Shown piece by piece: positions 19,471-30,125 of a stretch of DNA of 64,000 bases (its first letter is position 1; every line of letters starts with the position of its first letter). A model generated the notes under the pieces. The model saw nothing but the letters and a program-made list of their open reading frames with translations, was not told where the DNA came from and did no database searches. The stretch covers positions 429,556 through 493,555 of the forward strand of contig NZ_LOIC01000018.1 in the NCBI RefSeq assembly GCF_001684335.1, read 5' to 3'. Origin of the DNA: Photorhabdus namnaonensis (GTDB lineage Bacteria; Pseudomonadota; Gammaproteobacteria; Enterobacterales; Enterobacteriaceae). The position numbers and the translations under genes were made by a program.

Positions 19471-20775
19471 TTATGCCATTTGATTCTGATTCATTAACTC
19501 ATTGAAAGTGGTTTCTTTTTCAGAAACTTTTGCTTTACCCAGAAGAACTTCAACAGCTTGTTCTTCCAAAGCAATATTACGAACATTGTTCATCAATTCT
19601 TGGTTTTTACCATAGAATTCGATCACTTCTTGAGGATCTTCATAGGCAGAAGCCATTTCCTCGATTAATGCTTTAACACGCTCTTCATCAGCTTTCAGCT
19701 CATTACTGCTGATAACTTCACCTAACAGCAGGCCAACAACAACGCGACGTTTAGCTTGTTCTTCAAACAGTTCACGAGGCAGTTCCAGAGCTTGCTTTTC
19801 ATTACCGCCAAAACGCTGAGCCGATTGGCGGCGCAGAACATCAATTTCGCTATCAACAACAGCGGCCGGAACATCGATTTCGTTAGCCTTAACCAAACCA
19901 TCGATAACCTGAGATTTAATACGGTTACGGACCGCATTTTTCAGTTCACGTTCCATATTTTTACGTACTTCTGCACGCAGACCATCAACGGTGCCATCAG
20001 CAATACCGAAACGCTTGATGAATTCTTCATTCAACTCCGGCAGTTCACGCTGTTCCACTTTTTTCAATGTGATCGCAAACTTAGCAGCTTTACCTTTCAG
20101 ATTTTCAGCATGATAATCTTCTGGGAAATTGACATCAATGGTAAATTCTTCCCCAGCTTTATGACCAACAATGCCCTCTTCAAAACCTGGGATCATGCGG
20201 CCCTGCCCCATAGCCAGAACAAAATCAGATGCCTTACCACCTTCAAACTCTTCACCATCAACAGAGCCATTGAAGTCAACAGTAACACGATCTTCTGCGC
20301 CAACAGCTTCTTCGGTTTCTTTCCAATTAGCCTGCTGCTTACGCAATGTTTCCAGCATTGCATCAACATCTTCGTCTTTTACTTCAACAACAGGTTTTTC
20401 AACTTCAATGGCTTCCAGATCTTTCAATTCAACTTCTGGATAAACTTCAAACTCTACAGAGTAAGTGAAATCTTCACCATTTTTGAATTGCTCTGGTGCA
20501 TAACTTGGCGCACCCGCTGGATTAATTTTTTGTTCGATGATTGCATTAATAAAGTTACGTTGCATCAGATCACTCAGAACGTCCTGAATAACAGAAGCGC
20601 CGTAACGTTGTTTAACAATGTTCATAGGCACTTTGCCTTTACGGAAACCATCGATACGAACTTTTTTCGCTACATTGACCAACTCACTACTAACTGCTTT
20701 CTCAACATCGGCAACAGGAACGGTGATTGTCACACGACGCCCAAGGCCTTGAGTGGTTTCAACAGAAACTTGCAT
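19471..20775 (-). CDS. tig: Trigger factor
   Basis: A 434-residue ribosome-bound chaperone. The N-terminal domain carries the ribosome-docking signature in GFRKGKVPM (residues about 43-51). A central FKBP-type prolyl isomerase domain follows (about 150-245, with [17 protein letters not shown] and [15 protein letters not shown]), then the helical C-terminal arms. It shields nascent chains at the tunnel exit. It is upstream of clpP-clpX, the classic proteostasis order. A long frame on the opposite strand is a shadow. Confidence 0.97.
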   Translation of the reverse strand: MQVSVETTQGLGRRVTITVPVADVEKAVSSELVNVAKKVRIDGFRKGKVPMNIVKQRYGASVIQDVLSDLMQRNFINAIIEQKINPAGAPSYAPEQFKNGEDFTYSVEFEVYPEVELKDLEAIEVEKPVVEVKDEDVDAMLETLRKQQANWKETEEAVGAEDRVTVDFNGSVDGEEFEGGKASDFVLAMGQGRMIPGFEEGIVGHKAGEEFTIDVNFPEDYHAENLKGKAAKFAITLKKVEQRELPELNEEFIKRFGIADGTVDGLRAEVRKNMERELKNAVRNRIKSQVIDGLVKANEIDVPAAVVDSEIDVLRRQSAQRFGGNEKQALELPRELFEEQAKRRVVVGLLLGEVISSNELKADEERVKALIEEMASAYEDPQEVIEFYGKNQELMNNVRNIALEEQAVEVLLGKAKVSEKETTFNELMNQNQMA

Positions 20776-21073
20776 CTTTTTACCTCAAAAAAATCATAGT
20801 GCTCGGTCAACTCCAGAGACCATACAACCAGCACATATTTTATGCACCAATCGCAACACTCTCTAAGAACCGGGGCGGTCGCATTTAAAAACCGAGAATC
20901 CCTGATGTCAGAAGCGTCCCGAAACCATTCTAAAAATTAGACGCGACATTATAGCGATGCAGACGGTGTGAGTCGAGAATTGCTGAAAAAAGGCCGAACT
21001 ATTCATCAACTTCACAGGATAACGATTATTCAGCGGCTAAATTTACATCCAAAAAGGATGCATATATAAAACA
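20776..21073. other. tig upstream region
   Basis: This stretch holds the tig leader and promoter and no gene. The leader includes CG-rich runs with no riboswitch motif that I recognise. Confidence 0.5.
20948..20976 (-). promoter_or_regulatory. Sigma70 promoter of tig
   Basis: The minus strand shows TCGACT (20971-20976), 17 bp, and a perfect TATAAT (20948-20953), followed by GTCGCG. This implies a leader of about 165 nt. Confidence 0.6.
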
Positions 21074-21095
21074 CAAAAACGGCCCGAAGACCGTT
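21074..21095 (-). terminator. Rho-independent terminator of bolA
   Basis: On the minus strand AACGGTC, a TTCG tetraloop and GGCCGTT form a stem (21078-21095) followed by TTTTGTG. It lies about 60 nt downstream of the bolA stop. Confidence 0.8.
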
Positions 21096-21154
21096 CGCTA
21101 AATTTATTCTATTGTGTAAGAAAATGCCCAAAATTAAGTATCAATCAGCAGATT

Positions 21155-21469
21155 TCAGGCAACAATATTACCTCCGCGACATGCCGGTGACGCTAAAACA
21201 GTATCCTGTAATTCATTCCACTCTTTTTCTGTATAGGTATGCAACGCCAAAGCATGAACACCTGCGGACAATTCTGCCGATAATACGCTGTAAACAGAAC
21301 GATGGCGGTTCAGCATACGTTCACCAGCAAATTTATTACTGATGATTACGACCTTAAAATGGCTTTCAGAACCTACGGGTACATTGTGACGATAACTTTC
21401 ATCAATGACCTCAAGATATGAGGGATTAAATGCAGCCTGTAATTTCTCTTCTATATCCTGATACACCAT
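21155..21469 (-). CDS. bolA: BolA family protein
   Basis: A 104-residue BolA protein, a morphogene product and transcription factor induced in stationary phase that also binds Fe-S glutaredoxin partners. The invariant core [19 protein letters not shown] and RHRSVYSVL with ALALHTYT is complete. It precedes tig, the E. coli order, and is divergent from yajG. Confidence 0.96.
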   Translation of the reverse strand: MVYQDIEEKLQAAFNPSYLEVIDESYRHNVPVGSESHFKVVIISNKFAGERMLNRHRSVYSVLSAELSAGVHALALHTYTEKEWNELQDTVLASPACRGGNIVA

Positions 21470-21712
21470 ATCATTCTCCTTAACCGCACAGCAGTCGTAC
21501 TGCCAACCATACTAATAATCTTAGTCTATTCTCCATGAGTTATAGCACCAACGCATTAAAATATCTCTTAATCGAATCCCACATCATAAGGTTTTTATAC
21601 GCGTTTACCCCATCAGGGATATGCCATGATCAAAAGGCAGTGCTATCATTGACGCAATTTATGCTATTGATAAGTATTACTGGATATCCTTATCACCGAT
21701 GAGAAAATTAAC

Positions 21713-22291
21713 ATGTTGAAAAGAATATTATTCCCACTCATTGCGCTTTTTCTTCTTGCTGGTTGTGCCGCTCCCAGCAATACCCTGACCATTGAACCTA
21801 AAATTACATTGCCAACAGCAGATCCAACAATGAGCGCGATTACCATCAGTATCAGCGGTGCCGACAATCGTCAGTCTCAGACACTTGCTCAAATTAACCG
21901 CAATGCAAAGCTGGAAATACTGAAACCCTCCCGTGATCTGCGCTTTCTACTCCAGGAAATCCTGGAAAAACAGATGACTGCCCGTGGTTATATGATTGGC
22001 TCTCCAGCCAATGCCAATCTGCAAATTATTGTGAACAATCTATATGCAGATGTTAAAGAAGGTAGCCTGCGCCATAATATTTCAACAAAAGCCGATATTT
22101 CCATCATTAGTACAGCGCAAAATGGCAGTAAACAAGTTAAAAATTACCGCACTAGTTACAATGTACAAGGTCCTTTAGGCGCAACTAATGAGAAAATTGC
22201 TGATGCAGTCAATACTGTCTTATCAGAAGTTATAGCAGATATGGCTCAAGATCCTTCCGTCAGTAATTTCATCAAACAAAATACTCGCTAA
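21713..22291 (+). CDS. yajG: YajG-family lipoprotein
   Basis: A 192-residue lipoprotein, the same length as E. coli YajG. The signal MLKRILFPLIALFLLAGC ends in a clear lipobox, with the acylated cysteine at 18. The function is unknown. It lies directly upstream of ampG and is likely in the same transcript, suggesting a cell-wall recycling link by position only. Confidence 0.93.
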   Translation: MLKRILFPLIALFLLAGCAAPSNTLTIEPKITLPTADPTMSAITISISGADNRQSQTLAQINRNAKLEILKPSRDLRFLLQEILEKQMTARGYMIGSPANANLQIIVNNLYADVKEGSLRHNISTKADISIISTAQNGSKQVKNYRTSYNVQGPLGATNEKIADAVNTVLSEVIADMAQDPSVSNFIKQNTR

Positions 22292-22331
22292 TTAAAAGAC
22301 TAATTGTTTATTAAAGGACTAATTATTTACT

Positions 22332-22348
22332 CTGCCCGCTAAGGGCAG
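22332..22348 (+). terminator. Hairpin between yajG and ampG
   Basis: CTGCCC (22332-22337), loop GCTAA and GGGCAG (22343-22348) are followed by GGTTTTGGGAGG. It could be a weak terminator or attenuator; its 3' end lies only 7 nt before the ampG ribosome binding site. Confidence 0.45.
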
Positions 22349-22363
22349 GGTTTTGGGAGGCAC

Positions 22364-23851
22364 ATGTCTTATCGTTATCTCACCGTTTTTACCCAACATA
22401 ACTCACGAATCCTGCTTTTACTCGGCTTTGTTTCTGGTCTACCGCTCGCACTGACTGCCAGCACCCTGCAAGCATGGATGACCGTTGAAGACGTTGATCT
22501 TAAAACAATTGGCTTCTTTTCTCTTGTCGGCCAAGCATATGTTTTCAAATTTCTTTGGTCCCCCTTTATGGACCGATTTACCCTCCCTTTTCTCGGACGT
22601 CGACGTGGTTGGCTACTTGTTACACAGTTATTACTCATAGCCAGTATCACTGCAATGGGTTTTCTCCAACCATCTCAACATTTATGGTGGCTGGCCATAC
22701 TAGCGGTAACCGTTGCCTTCTGCTCCGCATCACAGGATATCGTCTTTGATGCTTATAAAGCCGATTTATTGAGTAGCGAAGAGCGGGGTGTAGGTGCTGC
22801 CGTTTCAGTACTTGGTTATCGATTAGCCATGTTGGTTTCAGGCGGGTTAGCGCTATGGATCGCAGACCGCTATATTGGCTGGCAACATACTTACTGGTTG
22901 ATGGCTGGATTGATACTAATTGGCATCTATGCGACGTTAAAAGCTAGAGAACCTGAAATTGACGCTCCGCCGCCAAAAACACTCCAACAAGCCGCAATAG
23001 AACCATTAGCCGATTTTTTTAATCGCAATAATGCATGGCTGATACTACTGTTGATTGTCATGTATAAAATGGGAGATGCCTTTGCCGCCAGCCTAAATAC
23101 CCCATTTCTAATCCGTGGTATTGGCTTTGATGCTGGTGAAGTCGGAATGATCAACAAAACGCTAGGATTAACAGCAACCATCGTTGGTGCATTATATGGT
23201 GGTTATTTGATGCAACGATGGAGTTTATTCCGCTCACTCATGATCTTTGGCATCCTTCAAGCGATTTCCAATATCGGATACTGGCTGTTATCTATTACTG
23301 ACAAAAATATCTACACTATGGGTAGCGCCGTTTTTCTGGAAAATATCTGTGGCGGAATGGGAACCGCTGCATTTGTCGCCCTAATTATGGCGTTATGTCA
23401 TAAATCATTCTCTGCAACACAGTTTGCTTTATTATCTGCTTTATCTGCTGTTGGGCGAGTCTATGTCGGCCCAATTGCGGGTTGGTTCGTTGAATTACAC
23501 GGCTGGCCAAACTTCTATCTATTCTCTATAGCGGCCTCTGTTCCAGGCTTATTATTGTTATTTGTCTGCCGCCAGACTCTGGTTTATACCCAGAGAACTA
23601 ACGATTTTATGCCACGTACTGAGTTCAAAAATTTCTATCGCCTAGCGCTTGGCTTACTATCATTAGCAAGTATCTTGCTCACATTTTGGTTACTTATCAT
23701 CATCACCAATGCTCTTAACTGGACTCATATACCTGATCTGGCCGAAACATTACTACTGTGGGGAATACAGATTGGTATCACAAGCATCATTCTCGGTAGC
23801 TTTCTAGATTATCTTGCATTAAGTAAGGTGCAAATTGATTTAAAAAGGTAA
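22364..23851 (+). CDS. ampG: Muropeptide permease AmpG
   Basis: A 495-residue major-facilitator permease, similar in length to E. coli AmpG (491), with about 14 hydrophobic helices. It imports GlcNAc-anhydroMurNAc peptides from the periplasm for wall recycling and so controls AmpC induction signals. Recognisable parts are GFVSGLPLALTASTLQAWM at the N-terminus, the SQDIVFDAYKADLL helix and LGLTATIVGALYGG. GGGAGG lies directly before the ATG. Confidence 0.95.
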   Translation: MSYRYLTVFTQHNSRILLLLGFVSGLPLALTASTLQAWMTVEDVDLKTIGFFSLVGQAYVFKFLWSPFMDRFTLPFLGRRRGWLLVTQLLLIASITAMGFLQPSQHLWWLAILAVTVAFCSASQDIVFDAYKADLLSSEERGVGAAVSVLGYRLAMLVSGGLALWIADRYIGWQHTYWLMAGLILIGIYATLKAREPEIDAPPPKTLQQAAIEPLADFFNRNNAWLILLLIVMYKMGDAFAASLNTPFLIRGIGFDAGEVGMINKTLGLTATIVGALYGGYLMQRWSLFRSLMIFGILQAISNIGYWLLSITDKNIYTMGSAVFLENICGGMGTAAFVALIMALCHKSFSATQFALLSALSAVGRVYVGPIAGWFVELHGWPNFYLFSIAASVPGLLLLFVCRQTLVYTQRTNDFMPRTEFKNFYRLALGLLSLASILLTFWLLIIITNALNWTHIPDLAETLLLWGIQIGITSIILGSFLDYLALSKVQIDLKR

Positions 23852-23867
23852 AAATATTAAGTTAATT

Positions 23868-23899
23868 TATCAAAGGTTGGCCACTGTCAGCCTTTGATA
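23868..23899 (+). terminator. Terminator of yajG-ampG
   Basis: TATCAAAGGTTG (23868-23879) pairs with CAGCCTTTGATA (23888-23899), a 12-position stem with one mismatch, followed by TTCATG. The T-run is weak. Confidence 0.6.
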
Positions 23900-23922
23900 T
23901 TCATGCCCTCTTTCTTAAATAT

Positions 23923-23944
23923 TTAAGTGATAGCGATCACACTT
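23923..23944. promoter_or_regulatory. CRP-cAMP site upstream of the porin gene
   Basis: GTGA-TAGCGA-TCAC, flanked by AA and ACTT, gives a strong match to the CRP consensus TGTGA-N6-TCACA. It lies about 150 bp before the OmpK/Tsx-type gene, consistent with catabolite control as known for E. coli tsx. Confidence 0.7.
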
Positions 23945-24095
23945 CAAATAGTCATTTGCCAAAAGTGCTATTTTCGAGTGATTATTTGATTGTTCAATAT
24001 TCATATCTGCGTAGAATCAGACTACCATTTTAAGGGTTATTTAATATAGCTTTAAAACCCAAAACCTCTTTATCATGGATGCGTTAGAGAAATTT

Positions 24096-24857
24096 ATGAG
24101 AACAACCATTCTGGCTACTGCTTTATTCACCACCGTCTCAGTTCCCGCTTATGCTGAATATCAAGGGGGCTTTGCTAATATCAGCATGAACTACCTCGAC
24201 TGGACTAGCCATACCACACACAAGTCAGGGCAAACCTCTCATAAAGACGACTTTGCCTATTTGGAACTGGAAGGCGGAGCCGGCTTTGACTGGGGTGAAT
24301 TATACGGGTTCTTTGATCTGGAAAATGCTTTCAACAGTCAGCATGCTGAACCAGGGGATAACCAAAGATACACTTTTAAAACAACCGGTCGCTTTTATCT
24401 GGCTGATACTGGTTTCAATCTCTATGGTCATGTTTACGGTACTTACTCTCTCCCAGGTACAGCACACGGCGGGAACTTTCATGAAGTAAATACCCTCTAT
24501 GGTATTGGTTACAACACTGATTTCGCCGGTATCTGGTTCAAACCATTCGTTGCGCTGCACTATGTTGACCAAACTTTCTACTCCGGTAATAACGGCTACG
24601 TTGTTGGCTGGGTTGCGGGTTACGACTTTCAACTCTGGGAAGAAAAATTCAGCATAACCAACTGGAATGAAATAGAACTTAACCGGAATGAACGCTACGG
24701 CAATGGTGGACGAAACGGTACCAACGGTGCGATAGCGTTATGGTGGACGCCTCACCAATCCTTCACAACCGGCATTCAATATCGATATGCCGACCATAAA
24801 TTAGGTGAAGACTTCTGGCAGGATGCGATTGTCTACTCTATTAAATATAATTTTTAA
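24096..24857 (+). CDS. OmpK/Tsx-family nucleoside-specific porin
   Basis: A 253-residue outer-membrane beta-barrel. A signal peptide (1-20) ends at VPAYA, and the mature part is rich in alternating aromatic strands and ends in a terminal phenylalanine (YSIKYNF), the barrel assembly signal. The sequence (GGFANISMNYLDWTSHT, GFDWGELYGFFDLEN) fits the OmpK/Tsx family, closer to Vibrio OmpK than to E. coli Tsx. It probably passes nucleosides and may be a phage receptor. The start at 24096 follows GAGAAATTT; an ATG at 24075 lacks a ribosome site and would precede the signal. Confidence 0.85.
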   Translation: MRTTILATALFTTVSVPAYAEYQGGFANISMNYLDWTSHTTHKSGQTSHKDDFAYLELEGGAGFDWGELYGFFDLENAFNSQHAEPGDNQRYTFKTTGRFYLADTGFNLYGHVYGTYSLPGTAHGGNFHEVNTLYGIGYNTDFAGIWFKPFVALHYVDQTFYSGNNGYVVGWVAGYDFQLWEEKFSITNWNEIELNRNERYGNGGRNGTNGAIALWWTPHQSFTTGIQYRYADHKLGEDFWQDAIVYSIKYNF

Positions 24858-24866
24858 TTCTTAATT

Positions 24867-24901
24867 TTAATTGTGAGCTGCCAAAAGTGGCTCACAATTA
24901 A
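24867..24901 (+). terminator. Terminator of the porin gene
   Basis: A 12-bp perfect stem: TTAATTGTGAGC (24867-24878) and GCTCACAATTAA (24890-24901), followed by TTTAAC. Confidence 0.8.
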
Positions 24902-25126
24902 TTTAACTCCTAAATAAAATGATTGCGGTGGAAATTTTTAAAGCAAATTTTTTTATTTTTTCCTTTCACCTAAAAAATATAAAATGATTTAGTATAAATT
25001 CATATTTCCGCACTATTTCGTTACAATTAAATAACCTTTTCAAGCTAACTTCTGATTAATCTTACAGTTGCATGTGATCCCAGTAACATAAAGGGTTAAC
25101 AACCCCTCAACTAACTATTACAAATG
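24902..25126. other. AT-rich cyo upstream region
   Basis: No gene. It contains GGGTTAACAACC and several GTTAA-like half-sites that would suit ArcA, a known repressor of cyo in E. coli, but no site is convincing enough to call. Confidence 0.4.
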
Positions 25127-25155
25127 TTTACACTCCAGTAGCCTTACCGTAGAAT
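25127..25155 (+). promoter_or_regulatory. Sigma70 promoter of cyoABCDE
   Basis: TTTACA (25127-25132), 17 bp, then TAGAAT (25150-25155), about 50 nt before the cyoA start. Confidence 0.65.
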
Positions 25156-25205
25156 GCCCGCACTGATGAAACGACAATAGAGCTTTTGTTATTTGGGGTC
25201 GTTAG

Positions 25206-26141
25206 ATGAGACTTATGAAATACAATAAAAGTATTGGGATATTGTCAATACTAGCGGCTACTCTTATGCTGAGTGGCTGCGATATGGTATTGATGAATCC
25301 TAAAGGCGCTATCGGCGCTGAACAAAAAACGCTGATACTTACGGCTATTGGCCTGATGCTAATCATCGTTATTCCGGTGATCATCATGGCATTCACTTTT
25401 GCCCTGCGTTACCGCGAAGCCAACAAAAGTGCTACCTACCACCCTAACTGGGCACACTCAAATAAAATTGAGCTGGTAGTATGGACCGTTCCTATCATTA
25501 TCATTATTATTTTAGCAACCATTACCTGGAAGACAACCCACGAGCTTGACCCATATAAACCACTGGTCAGTGATGAAAAACCCGTGACTATTGAAGTTAT
25601 TTCTCTTGATTGGAAATGGCTATTCGTTTACCCGGAGCAAAGTATCGCTACAGTTAACGAAATTGCTTTCCCTACTGGAGTTCCTATTAACTTCAAAATC
25701 ACCTCTGATTCTGTGATGAACTCATTCTTCATCCCACAGTTAGGTGGTCAAATCTATGCAATGGCTGGCATGCAGACTAAACTTCACTTAATTGCCGATG
25801 AACCTGGCACTTATAAAGGTTTATCCAGTAGCTATAGCGGCCACGGCTTCTCCGGTATGAAATTTACCGCTACCGCTACCGCAGATCGTGAAGGTTTTGA
25901 ACAATGGGTTCAAAAAGTAAAAGCCTCTCCCAAAACCTTGGATACCATGCAGGCATTTAACGAGTTAGCTAAACAAAGCCAGAACCATCCGGTTGAATAC
26001 TTCTCAAGCGTTAAGCCTAACCTGTATCAAGACATTATTGCCAAATTTATGGGCAACATGAATATGCATGGCGGCCACGGTGCAACGACAGGTCATAACA
26101 TGAATATGAGCGAAACTGCTCATGCCGGAGTTGAGGAATAA
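25206..26141 (+). CDS. cyoA: Cytochrome bo3 ubiquinol oxidase subunit II
   Basis: A 311-residue lipoprotein subunit. The signal ends in LSGC with the acylated Cys25; two membrane helices are followed by a periplasmic cupredoxin domain lacking the CuA ligands, as expected for a quinol oxidase. [15 protein letters not shown] and [20 protein letters not shown] are highly conserved. The C-terminal tail is rich in His and Met ([17 protein letters not shown]). It is first in cyoABCDE. Confidence 0.97.
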   Translation: MRLMKYNKSIGILSILAATLMLSGCDMVLMNPKGAIGAEQKTLILTAIGLMLIIVIPVIIMAFTFALRYREANKSATYHPNWAHSNKIELVVWTVPIIIIIILATITWKTTHELDPYKPLVSDEKPVTIEVISLDWKWLFVYPEQSIATVNEIAFPTGVPINFKITSDSVMNSFFIPQLGGQIYAMAGMQTKLHLIADEPGTYKGLSSSYSGHGFSGMKFTATATADREGFEQWVQKVKASPKTLDTMQAFNELAKQSQNHPVEYFSSVKPNLYQDIIAKFMGNMNMHGGHGATTGHNMNMSETAHAGVEE

Positions 26142-26145
26142 AGTA

Positions 26146-28137
26146 ATGTTGGGAAAATTAACACTTGATGCAATCCCATTGCATGAGCCCATTATCATGG
26201 TCACTCTTGCTGGGATTCTCTTCGCAGGGCTCGCGATTGTCGGAGCCCTGACCTATTTCCGTAAATGGAAATGGCTATGGAGCGAGTGGTTAACCAGCGT
26301 TGACCACAAGAAAATCGGTATTATGTACATTATCGTGGCGCTGGTCATGATGCTCCGTGGCTTTGCCGATGCCATCATGATGCGTGGTCAGCAGGCTGTC
26401 GCCTCCGCGAGTGAAGCAGGTTTCCTGCCGCCGCATCACTATGACCAAATCTTTACCGCCCACGGCGTCATCATGATTTTCTTCATGGCGACACCTTTTG
26501 TTGTCGGCCTGATGAACATCGTGGTTCCACTACAGATCGGCGCTCGTGACGTGGCATTCCCATTCCTGAACTCACTGAGCTTCTGGTTCTTCGTCGTTGG
26601 CGTCGCACTGATTAACATCTCTCTGGGTGTAGGTGAATTTGCTCAGACCGGCTGGTTAGCTTATCCTCCGCTCTCAGGTATAGAATATAGCCCGGGCGTT
26701 GGGGTCGATTATTGGATATGGAGTCTTCAAATATCCGGTATCGGTACCTTGCTGACAGGCGTTAACTTCTTTGCGACGATCCTGCGTATGCGTGCTCCTG
26801 GCATGTCTATGATGAAAATGCCTGTATTCTCTTGGGCAGCACTCTGTACTAACGTACTGATCATCGCAGCATTCCCAATTCTGACCGTTACCATTGCCCT
26901 GCTAACTTTTGACCGCTACATGGGTACCCATTTCTTCACCAATGATATGGGCGGTAACATGATGATGTATATCAACCTGATATGGGCTTGGGGTCACCCT
27001 GAAGTTTATATTCTGGTACTACCGGTCTTTGGTGTTTTCTCTGAAGTGACTGCGACGTTCTCGAAAAAACGGCTGTTCGGCTACACTTCTCTGGTGTGGG
27101 CGACCATTGCCATCACCGTATTGTCGTTTATCGTATGGCTGCACCACTTCTTTACGATGGGCTCTGGCGCGAACGTTAACGCCTTCTTCGGCATAGCCAC
27201 CATGATTATCTCGATTCCGACAGGCGTTAAGATTTTCAACTGGCTGTTCACCATGTATCGAGGCCGTATTGAGTATAAAACACCAATGTTGTGGACCGTT
27301 GGCTTCATCGTCACCTTCTCTATTGGTGGTATGACCGGCGTTCTGCTAGCAGTTCCAGGCGCAAACTTCGTTCTGCATAACAGCTTATTCCTGATTGCAC
27401 ACTTCCATAACGTTATCATCGGTGGTGTTGTCTTCGGTTGTTTCGCTGGTACTGCTTACTGGTTCCCGAAAGCTTTTGGTTTCACACTAAATGAAAAATG
27501 GGGTGTCCGTGCATTCTGGTTCTGGATCATCGGCTTCTTTATCGCCTTTATGCCAGTTTACGCGCTCGGCTTTATGGGAATGACCCGTCGTATTAGCCAA
27601 GATATCAACCCTGAATTCCATACTCTGCTGGTCGTCTCCGCGATTGGTGTTGCACTGATTGCTATTGGTATCCTGTGTCAGGTCATTCAATTCTACGTGA
27701 GTATCCGTGACCGTGACCAAAACCGTGACCTGACCGGTGACCCTTGGGGCGGACGTACTCTGGAGTGGGCAACATCTTCTCCACCACCATTTTATAACTT
27801 TGCTGAAGTTCCACATGTTCAAACCCGTGATGCATGGTGGGATATGAAAGAAAAAGGCACTGCTTATAAGCGTCCTGCTCAGTATGAAGAAATTCATATG
27901 CCTAAAAATGCCGGTGCGGGTGTAATTATTGCTGGCTTTAGCTTGCTGTTTGGTTTCGCCATGATTTGGCATATCTGGTGGCTGGTTATCGCAAGCTTTG
28001 CAGGCATGATTATCACTTGGATTGCAAAAAGCTTTGATGAAGATGTTGATTACTACGTACCCGTTGCTGAAGTTGAGCAAATTGAGAATCAACACCATGA
28101 ACAAATTAGCAAGGCAGGTCTGAACCATGTCAACTGA
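26146..28137 (+). CDS. cyoB: Cytochrome bo3 ubiquinol oxidase subunit I
   Basis: A 663-residue subunit with 15 helices, the same length as E. coli CyoB. It holds low-spin heme b, heme o3 and CuB, and pumps protons. Visible hallmarks include [15 protein letters not shown] (heme His), [14 protein letters not shown] (CuB His and cross-linked Tyr), WLHHFFTMG and [16 protein letters not shown]. The start at 26146 matches the E. coli N-terminus (MFGKLSLDAVPFHEP); the longer frame overlaps cyoA. A GAGG site precedes the ATG. Confidence 0.98.
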   Translation: MLGKLTLDAIPLHEPIIMVTLAGILFAGLAIVGALTYFRKWKWLWSEWLTSVDHKKIGIMYIIVALVMMLRGFADAIMMRGQQAVASASEAGFLPPHHYDQIFTAHGVIMIFFMATPFVVGLMNIVVPLQIGARDVAFPFLNSLSFWFFVVGVALINISLGVGEFAQTGWLAYPPLSGIEYSPGVGVDYWIWSLQISGIGTLLTGVNFFATILRMRAPGMSMMKMPVFSWAALCTNVLIIAAFPILTVTIALLTFDRYMGTHFFTNDMGGNMMMYINLIWAWGHPEVYILVLPVFGVFSEVTATFSKKRLFGYTSLVWATIAITVLSFIVWLHHFFTMGSGANVNAFFGIATMIISIPTGVKIFNWLFTMYRGRIEYKTPMLWTVGFIVTFSIGGMTGVLLAVPGANFVLHNSLFLIAHFHNVIIGGVVFGCFAGTAYWFPKAFGFTLNEKWGVRAFWFWIIGFFIAFMPVYALGFMGMTRRISQDINPEFHTLLVVSAIGVALIAIGILCQVIQFYVSIRDRDQNRDLTGDPWGGRTLEWATSSPPPFYNFAEVPHVQTRDAWWDMKEKGTAYKRPAQYEEIHMPKNAGAGVIIAGFSLLFGFAMIWHIWWLVIASFAGMIITWIAKSFDEDVDYYVPVAEVEQIENQHHEQISKAGLNHVN

Positions 28138-28741
28138 AACTATGACTAACCACAATCATGCCCACGAGCATCATGGGCACCACGATGCGGGAGCCACTAA
28201 AGTATTCGGTTTCTGGATCTACTTGATGAGTGACTGTATTTTGTTCGCATGTCTATTTGCGACTTATGCAGTACTCGTTAACGGAACCGCAGACGGCAAA
28301 TCTGGTAAAGAGCTTTTCGACCTCTCTTTTGTATTGGTTGAAACTTTCCTACTGTTATTCAGTAGTATCACTTATGGCTTTGCCATGCTGGGAATGAACA
28401 AAGGAAAAATCGGCCAGGTTAACGCTTGGCTTGGTATGACTTTCCTGTTCGGCCTTGGCTTCGTGGCGATGGAATTGTACGAATTCCATCACCTGATTGT
28501 TGAAGGCTACGGTCCTGACCGCAGTGCATTCTTGTCTGGATTCTTCGCACTGGTCGCTACTCACGGTATCCACGTTACCTGTGGTCTGGTCTGGATTATC
28601 ATCATGATAATCCAAGTAACCCGCCGCGGTTTAACTGATGTCAATAAAACCCGTCTGAACTGCCTGAGCTTGTTCTGGCACTTCCTGGATGTGGTATGGA
28701 TCTGTGTATTTACCGTTGTTTATCTGTTAGGAGCTATGTAA
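28127..28741 (+). CDS. cyoC: Cytochrome bo3 ubiquinol oxidase subunit III
   Basis: A 204-residue subunit with five helices, the same length as E. coli CyoC, after a His-rich N-terminus ([13 protein letters not shown]). The subunit III signature [13 protein letters not shown] is intact. It overlaps cyoB by 11 nt, indicating translational coupling. Confidence 0.97.
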   Translation: MSTETMTNHNHAHEHHGHHDAGATKVFGFWIYLMSDCILFACLFATYAVLVNGTADGKSGKELFDLSFVLVETFLLLFSSITYGFAMLGMNKGKIGQVNAWLGMTFLFGLGFVAMELYEFHHLIVEGYGPDRSAFLSGFFALVATHGIHVTCGLVWIIIMIIQVTRRGLTDVNKTRLNCLSLFWHFLDVVWICVFTVVYLLGAM

Positions 28742-29073
28742 TGAGTCATTCTAATACTGCTCATACTGGAGCTAGCCACGGTAGCCTGAAGTCTTATCTG
28801 ATCGGCTTTGTTCTTTCAGTCATCCTGACTGTGATTCCGTTCTGGATGGTAATGGATGGTTCCGCCTCCCATACGACTATCCTGACAACGGTAGTCGCTC
28901 TGGCTGTGGTGCAGATTATTGTTCATTTTATCTACTTCCTGCACATGAACACTTCGTCAGAAGAGCGCTGGAACTTAGTAGCATTGCTGTTCACCATTTT
29001 AATTATCGGTATTGTTGTTGTTGGCTCACTATGGATTATGTACAACCTCAACATTAATATGATGGTTGATTAA
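28741..29073 (+). CDS. cyoD: Cytochrome bo3 ubiquinol oxidase subunit IV
   Basis: A 110-residue subunit with three helices. The start at 28741 shares its A with the cyoC stop (TAATG), aligning [15 protein letters not shown] with E. coli Cyo[14 protein letters not shown] and [11 protein letters not shown] match the family. It assists assembly of the CuB site in subunit I. Confidence 0.96.
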   Translation: MSHSNTAHTGASHGSLKSYLIGFVLSVILTVIPFWMVMDGSASHTTILTTVVALAVVQIIVHFIYFLHMNTSSEERWNLVALLFTILIIGIVVVGSLWIMYNLNINMMVD

Positions 29074-29085
29074 AGAGCTGCATAT

Positions 29086-29970
29086 ATGATTAAGCAATAC
29101 CTGCAAGTAACTAAACCAGGAATTATTTTCGGCAATTTAATTTCTGTGATCGGTGGTTTTCTACTCGCCTCGAAAGGGGTGATTGATTACCCTTTGTTCA
29201 TTTCGACTCTGCTCGGCGTTTCATTAGTCGTGGCTTCTGGCTGTGTATTTAACAACTACATTGACCGTGACATCGATCGGATCATGGAAAGAACAAAAAA
29301 CCGTGTCCTTGTAAAAGGGCTTATTGATCCGAAAATCAGCCTGATTTATGCATCAATACTGGGTATTGCTGGCATAGTGCTGCTTTATGCAGCAGCCAAT
29401 GCTTTAGCAATGCAATTAGCGATTATCGGTTTTGTCGTCTATGTAGGGGTTTACAGCCTCTATATGAAAAGGAAGTCTGTTTATGGCACGTTGATCGGCA
29501 GTTTGTCCGGTGCGGCACCTCCGGTTATCGGTTATTGTGCAGTCACTGGTCAGTTTGATACGGGCGCGTTGATCCTGTTACTGATTTTCAGCCTGTGGCA
29601 AATGCCGCACTCCTATGCCATTGCTATTTTTCGTTTCAAAGATTACCAGGCAGCCAATATTCCTGTACTGCCCGTGATCAAAGGCATATCTGTGGCGAAA
29701 AACCACATTATCCTTTATATCCTGGCATTTATGATTGCAACCCTTATGTTAGCCATCAGCGGTTACGCTGGTTACAAATATTTGGTTGTTGCAGCAGCAG
29801 TGAGCGTCTGGTGGCTAGGAATGGCGTTATCCGGTTACAAAACCGATAATGACCGCATTTGGGCTCGTAAATTATTTATATTTTCCATTGTGGCAATCAC
29901 CTCCCTGAGTGTCATGATGTCTATTGACCCACATGTGCCCTCAGAAGCCTTCCTAACTTACGTCCGGTAA
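29086..29970 (+). CDS. cyoE: Protoheme IX farnesyltransferase (heme O synthase)
   Basis: A 294-residue polyprenyltransferase with about nine membrane helices that attaches farnesyl to heme b, giving the heme O used by CyoB. The Asp-rich motif [18 protein letters not shown] and the second motif area ([16 protein letters not shown]) are intact. It lies 12 nt after cyoD and is the last gene of the operon. Confidence 0.97.
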   Translation: MIKQYLQVTKPGIIFGNLISVIGGFLLASKGVIDYPLFISTLLGVSLVVASGCVFNNYIDRDIDRIMERTKNRVLVKGLIDPKISLIYASILGIAGIVLLYAAANALAMQLAIIGFVVYVGVYSLYMKRKSVYGTLIGSLSGAAPPVIGYCAVTGQFDTGALILLLIFSLWQMPHSYAIAIFRFKDYQAANIPVLPVIKGISVAKNHIILYILAFMIATLMLAISGYAGYKYLVVAAAVSVWWLGMALSGYKTDNDRIWARKLFIFSIVAITSLSVMMSIDPHVPSEAFLTYVR

Positions 29971-29976
29971 TTTTCC

Positions 29977-30010
29977 CTGATGGCAGTGGTATCCCCTCTG
30001 CCATCAGTTT
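29977..30010 (+). terminator. Terminator of cyoABCDE
   Basis: CTGATGGCAG (29977-29986) pairs perfectly with CTGCCATCAG (29998-30007), followed by TTT. It begins 7 nt after the cyoE stop. Confidence 0.8.
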
Positions 30011-30125
30011 CCTTCCAGCCTGTTATCTCCTCTCCTTAATACTTCAATATTATTAATTCAATTAACTATTTACCCCTTATTGAAAACCTATCTACAATGA
30101 CGCATCAAAATATTTCGAGGTAATC

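Noticed and set aside
19756..20799. 347-codon open frame on the plus strand
   Set aside because: It is exactly antisense to tig, with Phe- and Asn-rich composition typical of a shadow frame and no ribosome site.
27487..28155. 222-codon frame on the minus strand
   Set aside because: Antisense to cyoB and the cyoC start, whose coding is certain; composition is that of a reverse reading.
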